The translations under genes were made by a program, and so were the position numbers. Shown one piece after another: positions 1 to 9,868 of a stretch of 64,000 bases of DNA. The stretch spans positions 5,828,001 through 5,892,000 of the forward strand of contig NC_091272.1 in the NCBI RefSeq assembly GCF_042100115.1, given 5' to 3'. The notes below the pieces were generated by a model. It was not told the origin of the DNA, did not search any database, and saw nothing but the letters and a program-made list of their open reading frames with translations. How positions within the stretch are numbered: position 1 is the first letter of the stretch; each line of letters opens with the position of its first letter. This stretch comes from Alternaria dauci (Eukaryota; Ascomycota; Dothideomycetes; Pleosporales; Pleosporaceae).

Positions 1-99
1 TCCACGTCGTCGTCAATATTCTCGCTGAGCAACTTCACACTCCGATCGAAAGAAGCCGACAGAAAAGCCGCCAGCGATATAACACTGCCATCACCTGCT

Positions 100-2232
100 A
101 TGGACCCCGTACGGTACACAAGATCTGATTTCGAGCCCTGGACACCTTCTCCAAGCTATCAGAAAAAACTCCCAAATGTTCACATCAAACGCCAGCCCGA
201 AACGTCTGAGAAGAGCAGGTCGACTCGCGGCATCGGTATCGCTCGCGCTATTGAGGTGAGAAAGAGGTTACAGCGCGTCATGGGGGTAACAGAGCCAGTC
301 CCTTTCGTTACCCCGCCCGCTATGCCGGAAGATCTAGAGCAAGAGTTCGTTTCCGGGATGAAAGAGTACGGCCTGGACAACAGGATGCATAATATGAAGT
401 TGGATGTGCTTAGCCAGGCCGCGAGCATGCAAGAACGTCTGCCAGAGATCAAGGAAGAGCACGAGAGCCCAGTCAGGGATACATGGACCTTTACTCAGTC
501 TGGTCAAGAGGTAACACCGTGTAACCCGCTTGTGGAGCTGTCTGCTTTAGACAGCCCGTCCAGCAAAGACTCCAAGAAGCCGATTGGCGACGGTACTGAT
601 GACCCGCAGCCACCTGCTCTTGGTCAATCTTCTAGGATGTCAGGTACCGAGTTTGAAGCACCCATGAGCGAGCCCATGCCGGGTTTCTACAAGGTTGGCT
701 CTTCGCCACTTCGCATGACGTCCCCAAGTCCTGCAGTCAACCCAATCTCATCAGACGGATTTCGACCTGTGCACGCGTCGTATGACACACCTTCGTTTGC
801 CGCCTTCAGGAAGCAAATGGAAGCATTTGAAGAACAGCATATGCCGGCATACTCTAATGCAGTTCCTAACATGGGTAGCGAGGACATCCAGACAAGCCAT
901 TTAAGACATGCACACAACTACATCACTAGATCAGACAGTGTCTCCAGTTTTAGGAGCGTGTCTCGTATCAAGCCTCTTTTTCCATCTCCTCGCGTCGGCA
1001 CCCAGTCTTGGGATGAGAGCAAGGGTGTTTCACAGCAACATGTATCAGAAGTCCAACCTAATACAGCACCTATGTCTTCACAAGACAACACTTTCTTCGA
1101 GAACTTGTTCTGCCAGCCACCTGCGTCTAGCGTACCTCGCATCGCCGTCCAAGCCCCGTCACCAACAAAACTTCCATCGTCCAAGAAGCGCTTCACACCT
1201 CAAGTAACAGACGAATTGCTCGGATCAGCCGCCAAAGACACCCGCCCGGACAACAAGAAAGCTACTGGTCTACCAACCCTTCCCGCGTCGTCTTCAGCCT
1301 CATGGGAAGTTGAGTTCCCAGGCTACACACCCGCCCTGCTCACTATCCTCCTCACCTGGTCACACGCAATGCAGTCCTTTTACCGACGCCTTCTAGACTC
1401 TAGGACCTTCCCCATACATGCCGCCTTTCCACACAGCATTACCCCACCAGTCTACAACCGTGTCATCTCCGTCGGTTTTTATGACACTAGCGTTGTTCCA
1501 CACGAGGAGATTCGGTTCCTGGGCCCAGGCGATAAGGCTGAGATTGGTTATGCGGAGGTCGATGTATTCCGTAGCAGAGAGGAGGTGGCGGCTTTCGAAG
1601 CACAGGAGCAAGAACACTTTTCAAAGGCCCGGGCTATGAAACGGAAGTTGGGACTTGGGTCCAGATTCGGAGAGCAAAAAGGAAAGATGAGTGTGTACCA
1701 GGACCAGATGCATCTGGCAAATAGCGGAGAAGGGCGATGGGCATATGTTCTTATCAGGGGACATGCGACTTCGGACGAGGAAGTTGCGCCGCACGTCATG
1801 CTCGCATGGCACCTTTCCGCTGTTACCGACACTTCAACTTGTCTCTATACCGTCTTTCCCGATAACCATGAGCCTGTGCTCAGAAAGCCACCTGCGACGT
1901 CTGCACCGCCCAAGCAGCCGCTAAGGCGCTTGGCCTCTCTGCAGAACCTCGTCAGCCCGAGCCGTGGCCAGAGGCATCTTCATCGTGAGATTCGCTCTGC
2001 CTCGTGCAGTGCGGGTTCAATGGAAGTCGAGGAGTCGAGCATCCTGCCACAGGAGGGTGCGCAGACGCTGAAGAGAACAGTTGTGAAGTTGGAAAAGGCG
2101 GACAGTGTGCCACTTATTGAGGGATATCGAGTTGATCTGGAAAAGTTCACGGGATGGTTGAATGCGGTGGGCAGGGGAGAAGGAAAGGTCATCGTTTGGA
2201 GGGAGACGTCGCCTGCAACCTCACTTGCGTAG
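100..2232 (+). CDS. Hypothetical protein, 710 aa, disordered N-terminus
   Basis: A single uninterrupted frame of 710 residues. I do not recognise the family. Residues 1 to about 410 are rich in Ser, Pro and Thr and look disordered. From about residue 415 the composition becomes globular, beginning at WEVEFPGYTPALL, with a central charged stretch around KARAMKRKLGLGSRF and a later segment around RWAYVLIRGHATSDEE. A second Ser/Arg-rich linker (RRLASLQNLVSPSRG) precedes a C-terminal segment with VDLEKFTGWL. No signal peptide or membrane segment is visible. The ATG at 100 is the first in frame, but the frame stays open without a stop back to base 1, so the true start or an upstream exon could lie outside the window. 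That it is a gene is well supported by length and composition; its function is unknown. Confidence 0.75.
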   Translation: MDPVRYTRSDFEPWTPSPSYQKKLPNVHIKRQPETSEKSRSTRGIGIARAIEVRKRLQRVMGVTEPVPFVTPPAMPEDLEQEFVSGMKEYGLDNRMHNMKLDVLSQAASMQERLPEIKEEHESPVRDTWTFTQSGQEVTPCNPLVELSALDSPSSKDSKKPIGDGTDDPQPPALGQSSRMSGTEFEAPMSEPMPGFYKVGSSPLRMTSPSPAVNPISSDGFRPVHASYDTPSFAAFRKQMEAFEEQHMPAYSNAVPNMGSEDIQTSHLRHAHNYITRSDSVSSFRSVSRIKPLFPSPRVGTQSWDESKGVSQQHVSEVQPNTAPMSSQDNTFFENLFCQPPASSVPRIAVQAPSPTKLPSSKKRFTPQVTDELLGSAAKDTRPDNKKATGLPTLPASSSASWEVEFPGYTPALLTILLTWSHAMQSFYRRLLDSRTFPIHAAFPHSITPPVYNRVISVGFYDTSVVPHEEIRFLGPGDKAEIGYAEVDVFRSREEVAAFEAQEQEHFSKARAMKRKLGLGSRFGEQKGKMSVYQDQMHLANSGEGRWAYVLIRGHATSDEEVAPHVMLAWHLSAVTDTSTCLYTVFPDNHEPVLRKPPATSAPPKQPLRRLASLQNLVSPSRGQRHLHREIRSASCSAGSMEVEESSILPQEGAQTLKRTVVKLEKADSVPLIEGYRVDLEKFTGWLNAVGRGEGKVIVWRETSPATSLA

Positions 2233-2494
2233 GGTCGGTCGTCCAGGGCGTGCCTTACTTTACAATTCAGTTCTGAAGACTAACAACAGTACTAGAGAGT
2301 GTCGGTATTCAGGACGGATGCTTGGAGAGAGACCGAGATGGCTTGCGCTGTTTTGGACAAGGTGACATAACGTGAACTTTACCTGAGATGCACAGTAGTC
2401 GTTTTGAAGCTAGTCGTGATTATGTCCTTGGTGGCTGTTAGTGTGACTGGTCAAGCCTATCAGTAACAGTCCCTTGGAAAAGATTGCGGTTACA

Positions 2495-3058
2495 CTACCT
2501 ATGCATGAAATGATTTTCGTCCTTCAGCCAGTGGTTCATTCGTTTCCTCAGCCGATGCAACAGCGTCTCTATGTCCATGGTAGGAAGCCCGCGTTTAAGG
2601 AGTCGCTTGTTGGCTTCTTTAGCGAATTCAAGTCGTACTTCCTCTGGAATTTGAGTCCAGTAGCGAAGGTCTTTTCCTCTCTCAGGAATCTTTTGGAGTT
2701 TTGCATTGACCGCCTCGCGAAATACGTCACCAAGTACTCTCTAGAGGTTTTGTCAGAATTCAGACAGTGCTCGAATCTACTAAGCCCGATCACAGCATCA
2801 TACTCACATTCGGGGATCTTGTCCCGGCCATTCTCTTCCATTCTTCGAAGTGGTCTGCTACTATGCATCAATCAGCACTAAGCCACATCGCATGCTGTAG
2901 ATGTGCATACAGCGTTGCATATGCCGCAGCTCTGGCAAGACTTTTGATACGCGCCACTTGATTCCCTCGTCGTCTAATGCTGGGAGTTTGTGCTTTTGCG
3001 CAGAATCTTTGATTCTTCGGACGATACGTTCCTTCTCCATAGGATCGAGGTCCGACAA
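2495..3058 (-). CDS. Small three-exon hypothetical protein, 147 aa
   Basis: Assembled by eye from three frames on the minus strand: exon 1 3058-2911, exon 2 2857-2808, exon 3 2740-2495. Intron 1 (53 nt) starts GTATGC and ends ATAGTAG. Intron 2 (67 nt) starts GTGAGT and ends AACCTCTAG, with a TCTGACA branch-like site 14 nt before the AG. Phases match at both joins. The product is highly charged and helical: it starts MSDLDPMEKERIVRRIKD, has a middle DHFEEWKRMAG and an exon 3 containing RYWTQIPEEVRLEFAKEAN and ending HWLKDENHFMHR. No domain is recognised and no signal peptide or membrane segment is present, so a nuclear or cytosolic protein is the simplest reading. The coherent amphipathic character across both junctions is the main support. 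Exon 2 is the least certain part. Confidence 0.55.
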
Positions 3059-4092
3059 ATTGGTGTGACTATAATCTTTGCAAACCTCGAGCGAGACGCG
3101 CTAAGAAGGAGTTAGCGATCTCACAGCAACAGACTGTCAGGTGGGAAATGTACCAAGAAGACTGGCCATTGTTTCTTTGACAGGCCCAGCATTACCCTGA
3201 CATCCTGCCTATCCGTACGCCGTGGAATATGGGTTCCAGGGCTAGCTGCCCGAAGAAAAGCGGTGATCCTCATCGCGCGCGTTAACCAAAACGTGACATC
3301 TGTGACATCGCACGCGCTAAATCTACTCGGGCTATGGAGAAAGGCTCCGCAGGCTACGGACTACTCGTAGTTGAGGCTTGTGATGCCGATGGGACGATTG
3401 GGGATTGTGGGGAATGCATGTGAATGTTCAATCTCCGCCATGCCGCGAGTGCAGACATCATCGCCCGTGCATTAAACTATTTCCGGATGACGCTAGCGGC
3501 AGAGTGGCGAAAATCAAGTCCGTCCACCACACAGCGGCGAGGCGCGTCACGGACAGCTCAATTTGGGCGCGTGCATGTCGCAATGCTGCAGGTTTAAGAG
3601 AAGATGCGTGACTAGCCGCTTAACGCGCCTGCTCAGCGAAACAGAGTTGTCATCTGTCCGCGTAGTGCCCTAACGGCTGCAGCTACCATGCCCGATGCAA
3701 CGGAGGCATGGTTGCACATTCTACGCCCTGTCACGCAAAAGGTCCAAATGTGTCGATGGAAGATGCGTTGAGCATCCAATACGATGCCGGGTCCTATACC
3801 AACGGCTCGGACGATCCACGAAACCGCGACGCGGAAGACGATGTCAAAGACACCAATGGCATCTTACGAGATGCACTGGCATATGGCTGACATTAAGCTG
3901 GGGTGTTCCTATTCTCGACCTTTTTATATTACTTGGTGGCACCTACATGGGTTCTTCAAGATGTACGTAGTTGTTGTTGGGTTTGTAATATACGGTACTG
4001 ACTGGCATAGCATTTTTCTCATGCCCGTAAACCAGAGACAATTACACGGTTCGGTGACATGCATTCACAAGCAGCAGAAAGATCGCGGTTCC
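3059..4092 (+). other. Intergenic, no gene seen
   Basis: About 1 kb between two minus-strand genes. Only short overlapping frames without domain character occur. I see no tRNA, repeat or transposon remnant. Confidence 0.5.
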
Positions 4093-4734
4093 TCAGCTGT
4101 CAGACTCATCGCCGCTGGAAAAGGCTACGCCGGTGAGTTCCCGTCGTGTGTCCAATAATATCTGTCTACATATCCCCTCGAATTCCGTACCCCTTGCCAC
4201 TTGGCCTTCCAGTGGATCGAAGAAGACTATTTTGTCATGAGCGCAAGGCCAGGCATGGTCATACATAGCATAAGCCCACTGCGAAAACCCATCCGCACAG
4301 ACCATGTGAATTTCTTCTACGTTCTTGAAATCTTCGAGTCGTCGTTTCTCAAAATGGTACCAATACTCACTGCTGTTTTCGCGCTCAAACTTGAGTCGCC
4401 TGATGTTTGATGCGATTGATTCAAAATCACCGAGCTTGGAAGTCCCAATGTCCACCATGTCGATGTCAAAGTTCAACCAGACATATCGTCGCTCGATACC
4501 CCCCTGGGTGTCAATCTCGAAGAAAGCTCGTTGATACAATCCCTGCAACTCATCTCGGGCATTTCTGCAGCACTGTAGCGGCCCAGGTACCGGTGTGGGC
4601 GAAATCAATAAGCGATTTCGAGCGGGCGACCTGCGTTCGATGCGGACCTCGACGGTGCGCGGCTCAGCAGTGCACCTCCATATCTGCCTTTGAAGCTCCA
4701 ATGGTAGTCGAGGGAATGGGTGGAAAGTGGACAT
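4093..4734 (-). CDS. 2EXR-domain (F-box-like) protein, 213 aa
   Basis: Single-exon gene. The N-terminus FPRLPLELQRQIWRCT is the hallmark of the fungal 2EXR domain, an F-box-like module in which a short helix-rich segment (F..LPxELRxxIW) is followed by strands carrying basic residues (here VEVRIERRSP). A second conserved element, FDIDMVDIG, followed by IRRLKFE, also fits the family. Members are abundant in Dothideomycetes and Eurotiomycetes and have no established function. The F-box resemblance suggests protein-protein contacts, but SCF membership is not shown. The ATG at 4734 directly precedes the domain, as usual for these proteins. The C-terminus is a short acidic Ser-rich tail. Confidence 0.75.
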   Translation of the reverse strand: MSTFHPFPRLPLELQRQIWRCTAEPRTVEVRIERRSPARNRLLISPTPVPGPLQCCRNARDELQGLYQRAFFEIDTQGGIERRYVWLNFDIDMVDIGTSKLGDFESIASNIRRLKFERENSSEYWYHFEKRRLEDFKNVEEIHMVCADGFSQWAYAMYDHAWPCAHDKIVFFDPLEGQVARGTEFEGICRQILLDTRRELTGVAFSSGDESDS

Positions 4735-5567
4735 GATGTTGGATAATGACCGAGTATGCTTGGCCCGTCACTAGTAGCCCGATGAAGTGGTTAGCACAAC
4801 GGATTGATATGCTGTAATAAGGAGGTGAACAAGGCTATCTCACCAAGCGATGTGTTTAATGATCGGATACAGTGTAACGGTCCTGGGGACGTTCCGTTGA
4901 CAAAGGTCTCGTAGGATCCGGCCCAGCTTTATCGAGCCTGCTTCTGCGATGAGGGCTGATGCAGGTACCAAGGTTGAGCTCACGCATTGACTATGTAGAA
5001 CGTAGACGGCCGCTAGTCTACTTCGGGTGAGAGGTACGAGACACAACACCACCTGAGATTCCCCCTTCTTGGCACCGTCCAAAACGAGTCTTCTTTCCGC
5101 CCCGCCGCATGGCCCACACTACCGCATAGCGTGAATGTGAACGAACCGCGGGCGACTACATCTAATATGTCGAATTCCACTCGTGCACATGGCGTCTTGA
5201 CAGTGACACACCGAAACGAGCAGAGCAGGAAGCCACAGCGAGGCAATCAGCGGCCTTGCCGAGTTGGTTGGCAAATCCGAAAGAAGCAGCTGCTTCGCAC
5301 AGACTCTCTGTAGCGAGGGGCCTAGATGGCCTCGACGAAGGATTCTCGATATTATCTTGCAAGGCTCAGTTGGCTTGCGTTCCAAAAGCCGGCATCAGTA
5401 GTCAAAGGTTAGTACGATCTATCGAACCGCCTTATGCCAGAGCCGAATCTTTTCTCTTCTGTTCAACTCTAGCAAGGGTGCTCTACATCTCCCATCATAC
5501 CCTTCATTTTTTAGGGATATATTCTTTGAGCTTTATCCATCGGCTGATTCCCCTCGAGCCAATCTGC
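4735..5567 (+). other. Intergenic between divergent genes, nothing certain
   Basis: An 830-nt spacer between the minus-strand 2EXR gene and the plus-strand LysM-WSC gene. It should contain both promoters. A TATATT element occurs near 5516 about 50 nt before the LysM-WSC start. No convincing coding frame. Confidence 0.4.
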
Positions 5568-6407
5568 ATGATGAGGACCGCTTGCGCACTGTTTTCTGTG
5601 GCACTCGTCCAACGAGTAGCTTCCACACGCAGTCCGCTCCTCCAATGGGATCCCGACACGGCCGAGGACTGTATTGATTGGTACAACAACGGCGAAGGCA
5701 AAACTTGCGAATACGTGCGCGAGCTGTACGGCAGTAGGCTCCCTTTACACGGCGGATAACTTGCCCATGCTGATCTTTGGCCTTACTACTCAGTCTCTCC
5801 AGCAGAGTTTAACGAATGGAACCCTTCAGTCGGCCTTGATTGCGGGGGCTGGAATTGGCAATCTTACTGCGTCATCACACAAGAGGCATTCGACAACATC
5901 AACCCAACGACAACCTCCTCCAAGTTGACCACCACCACCAGCACGAGTCAGGCTCCTTCTCTTGGGCCTTCCCCTACCTCCTGGGACGCCTTGGGATGCT
6001 ACGCTCAGAACCCGAATCGCCCAATCCTCGAGGAGAACATGAATCCAAACGGAGATGCGTCTCTAAGCGTTCTCAAGTGCCAGGATAGCTGCTACCGCCG
6101 CGCCTATGCTTTCGCGGGAGTGCAGGAAGGGAATCAGTGTTGGTGTAGCAGCTACGTAAGCGGTGAGTGGGCCGAGAACCAGACTGACTGCAACACTCCC
6201 TGCACTGGCAACGAAGCAGAGTTCTGTGGAGGCGAAAGCGTCATCAACGTTTTCGAAGCATTGCAGAACGCTGCGCCAGCTACCACGACCAGTGTGACCA
6301 GCACCAGTGTGATTGACACCAGCGTGGCTAGCACCAGTATCAAGGTAGCTGCCGCAAGTAATAGCGCTATGAAGAACAGGGCCATTATCGGGAAATGGTG
6401 GCTCTAA
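5568..6407 (+). CDS. Secreted LysM plus WSC domain protein, 259 aa
   Basis: Two exons, 5568-5733 and 5794-6407, separated by a 60-nt intron (GTAGGC...ACTCAG). The splice restores the motif YGISPAEFNEWNPSVG, which neither frame shows alone. An N-terminal signal peptide is visible (MMRTACALFSVALVQRVAS). Residues about 34-85 form one fungal-type LysM domain beginning DCIDWYNNGEGKTCEYV, with paired cysteines and the WNP motif. A Thr/Ser linker follows. Residues about 118-212 form a WSC domain (WDALGCYAQ, SCYRRAYAFAGVQ, CWCSSYV, EFCGG). LysM domains of this kind bind chitin or GlcNAc polymers; WSC domains bind cell-wall or other glycans. The C-terminus (KVAAASNSAMKNRAIIGKWWL) is short and only weakly hydrophobic, so a membrane anchor is doubtful. 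Likely a secreted wall-associated or host-facing carbohydrate-binding protein. Confidence 0.85.
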
Positions 6408-7819
6408 GGCACATGCGACATTGTTTGTTGTCCATAACATTCTATGTTCTTGCGCTCTGTTACATTCTGCTGCTCTTGACAGCTGTGTTGGGAATATACT
6501 TTTCAACTCAGGCTCGGGCGATCTTTGTTGTAACCCGTTCATATTACACATGACTCTAGTGCCCTTCTAGTCGATCATGCGCCCGGAACTTTGGAAACAA
6601 TACTTTATAGAGCTTGTTGTCTATGGTTTAGAACCAGTTCATACATATTGTGGTAGGGTATCTCTTTTAATACTATCACTTGCATCGGTCGCCCGTTTCA
6701 ATGGAACAAATCCAAAATGCTCTACTTTACTGAAAACACCGTGACTGAAGCTTGGCTTTTCACAATGGCAATTGGTCTCAACTAGCTCTATCGGCAGAAC
6801 ATCAGTTTCTGTTCCGGCATCGCCGAAGCTCTGACAGGTGTATACAAGAGCCGACCTAACTGTGCCTCACTCTTGCAGTACTGAGATTACACCTCCAACA
6901 CGATCTCATTTCACTACGCATAGATCTAGTCTAGAGCAAAGTTCTTGCCGCCATACCAAGGCGGAGCGAAATAGACTCGCACGTGCGACACAATGTTACC
7001 ACGAACCTGAGCAGACTATGCTGAATCGGGTCATACCGCCGCCAGTATCGACCGAAGGATCTCTATCCGGATATCTTAACAGCACGGAAGTTCTGCGTTA
7101 GCGTGCGTTGTGGGATTATAGTATCGATCGATAGCACGTCCTTCACGCAGACAGTTTGGCCGGGCCCAACCATCAGCGGGCTGTGGCGTATTCATGAGGT
7201 TCTTTCCTCCCGTGACTACCCAGGTATCCATCCTCGCATATACAACTCGACTGGATATTTTCGACGTGGTCAACCACATTCTCGAACGCTATAGCGTATC
7301 ACATATGATACCTAGAGACATGGGAAGAATCACAGTAAGAAGCCACATGAGACAGATGACGCCACGTTCACGCGGCTACTGAAATCCAGGATGATGGTTG
7401 CAAGCAGCTGTCACCGCCTGTCAAACCTGAGGTATAAACATATCCGTTTTCAGCAGTACTTTGAGTGGTGCAGTTGTTTTGTCGCATCGTCGGTTATGAG
7501 GCAGTGAAGCATCTGGTGTGTCGACTCCAAGACTTGCAGGGTTTCAGATGCCTGAGGCACGACACAGCACATGAACACATTGGCATTGCAGCGCTGCCTA
7601 TCAATTTCGCGAGCGACTTGACGATACAGATGCAGACGCCGTGCACACATATATACCGAGAGGTCTCTGGTAGAAGTCATCATCAACCCAACACTCACTC
7701 AACTTACATTCACTTTGTGTCATTCATTCTCTTCTCCAGCGCTCGGCCGCCATTCGTTAAATACCATACAAGATACCCAAACTTTTTGGCAGTTTAGACC
7801 AGGTTTCCATCCGACCAAA
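6408..7819 (+). other. Intergenic, AT-richer, no gene seen
   Basis: 1.4 kb between two plus-strand secreted-protein genes. Short frames only. A TATATA element near 7649 and a CT-rich stretch near 7730-7740 lie upstream of the next gene and may be its promoter. Confidence 0.45.
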
Positions 7820-8189
7820 ATGAAGTTCACCAGTACCCTCCTCGTCCTCGGCATTGCCGCTCTTACCAACGCACGCGCTGTCTGGGTCCGCCAGAACAAC
7901 GCGCAAACCTTCACTGGTGCTCTCGGTGGTGTCGCAGCCACGCCTGTACTCGATTCCGGTATCGCGGACCGCCCCTTCAGTGTAAAGGGCGACACTTTCG
8001 TCAACCTTGCAGGTGCTCTGCAGCGATCTTGCGACCAGCAGTTCAACGGCTGCGCGAACCTGGCCAATGGTGGAAATGGAAACTTTTCCACTCAGGAGTG
8101 CCAGGCGCAGAAAGGTTGGTTGAAGAATGCCGAATTAATTGAGATGAAGCTAATCAGCGGTAGAACAATGCACAGCTGCAAGCGCATGA
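7820..8189 (+). CDS. Small secreted cysteine-containing protein, 106 aa
   Basis: Exons 7820-8114 and 8164-8189 joined across a 49-nt intron (GTTGGT...GCGGTAG). The second exon adds only EQCTAASA and a stop, and supplies the fourth cysteine. Residues 1-19 are a clear signal peptide (MKFTSTLLVLGIAALTNARA). The mature part carries TFTGALGGVAATPV, then FVNLAGALQRSCDQQFNGC and QECQAQKEQC, giving four cysteines likely to pair. The layout (GALGG-A-P-V, a Phe-Val-Asn-Leu strand, SC...C..C...C) is one I have seen in small secreted proteins annotated only as hypothetical in many ascomycetes. No enzyme motif is present. The start is fixed by the signal peptide. It lies downstream of another secreted-protein gene but is separated from it by 1.4 kb. 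Confidence 0.75.
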
Positions 8190-8405
8190 GCGGCCTAGCA
8201 CGGTGTTCGAGATAGCGTATCGGAGGGCTTCGGAGGTTGCGTAGCCGTACGACGAAGAGCAGGAGGCTTGGTGCTTCATTCAGGAGGACCTTACCGCAAG
8301 TAAACTATTACGATGAAATGTAACGCAATATATGATCAATCTTCTCGCACCCGTCTGTTGTCTTCATGTTGATGCCGGATATTGCCGCCTCGTAGAAAGC
8401 CACGG

Positions 8406-9792
8406 TCATGTTTGCGCCGGCCCCTTCTCTTTCTCGGCGTCATCATTCCCTGAGCAATCTTTCTTGGGTAGGTTTTTGAGGCATGGCGCGTTGAATAGAC
8501 GGCCGCTCCATGCACCTCGTGCTGTACCAACAGCTACTACGCACCACAGCAGAATGACGGCAACTGCAAAGATCGTCCCAAGCACCCTGAAGAACAGACT
8601 CGGAAAGATGTTCCCAAGTTCCATCGTGCTAAGCGCCATGACGCCAAGCGGAAAGGTAAATCCCCACCAGCCCATGTTGAACGGAAACGGGCGTGACTTG
8701 TAGATGGAGGCCAGAGCGAAGCAGAGCCAAGTCAGGCCAAACGCCCACATTATGAGTGCTAGGAAGACCCCAACAACGAAGAAGATGTCGCCTGCTATAG
8801 GAACATCTGAGAGGAATGCCGCCTCTGGGAATACTCGTCGGCTCACTATGCCAAGGTATGTTATCGAATAACCGCCCATACCCAACGGGCCCAACGGTAG
8901 AAAAGACGACACAACAATCTCCCGTGGTGGTAGCTTATGCAAAGCCAGACGTGTATAGTACATGACCAAGACAGTCATAGCCAATGGCGTAGACATGCCC
9001 CACATGACATAGCATGCGATGATCGTACCGAGAGCATGTTGCGGGTTGGGCAGGTGCTCGGCGACTCTAGCACCAGTACCGGACGCAACAATAGACGCAG
9101 CGATAGGCAGTAGTTGAGCCGCAGTGATACGATCCAAAGCCTGTCGGTTAGATGCAGATATCAGCAAAATGGTGAGCGATATGGTGACAGACACAGCGAC
9201 TACAGCATCGATCATCCAGCAAACCCAAGCAAAGGTGGTGGCCCAAGGTCCCCAGTATGGAATGCATATCGAGCACCAAGCTGAGATGAGCGTGGCGAAT
9301 CCCATCGGGATGGTTCCAAGAAAAAGCGAGTTGACGCTGTCCGCGATCATAACGGTCCATATCTCGGGGTAGACAACATATCGGAAGACGGAGACCGAGA
9401 AGGCGGATGCAAACAGGAGAGAGTTCAGGCCGAAAAAGATGACGGCAAGCCAATACAGCCAGTCTGCTTTGAATGGTATGGCGACGAGAAGCAGCGATAC
9501 TATTCCCGTGCCCATGGTCACAGAGAACCATGACGGCGAAAAGTTTCGGACAATTCTCCGCCACCCAACCTACGTGTGTTCAGCGCAAGATTCTGGCACC
9601 GGTTCGATGAACGCATACATCGTACTTGGTCACCTCTAGAGGCGTGGCCGTGGCTTGAGAATCGGGAGACCGAGATGTCAACGTCGTCGTTTGACCTTGA
9701 GACCTGAGGCGTCGTATGGGAGCCTGCTGTGCCGCAGGCGGAGCCAGGGCAGGGTTGTCTGATGCAACGCGATCCAGATCGTAGTCATCCAT
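8406..9792 (-). CDS. SSU1: Sulfite efflux pump SSU1-like, TDT family, 445 aa
   Basis: Exon 1 9792-9619 and exon 2 9569-8406 flank a 49-nt intron (GTATGC...CACGTAG) in phase 0. Splicing creates VGWRRIVRNFSPSWFSVTMG, the start of the transporter domain. Ten or so hydrophobic segments follow, including GTGIVSLLL, FATLISAWCSICIPYWGPW and NMGWWGFTFPLG, the signature of the tellurite-resistance/dicarboxylate transporter (TDT) family to which yeast Ssu1 and Mae1 belong. The closest family by these motifs is the fungal plasma-membrane sulfite pump, which exports sulfite and protects against sulfur stress. A cytosolic tail follows the last membrane segment. The N-terminal 58 residues are polar and poorly conserved. 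The gene runs head-to-head with the 2EXR-like gene on the other strand, whose longest frame begins only 76 bp away. Confidence 0.9.
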
Positions 9793-9868
9793 GTACGCGG
9801 CGACGTATCGGATGTGGCACAGCAATGAAGCTGCTGTGAGATGCCATTGCCAGTAGTGCAGCAGTTCG

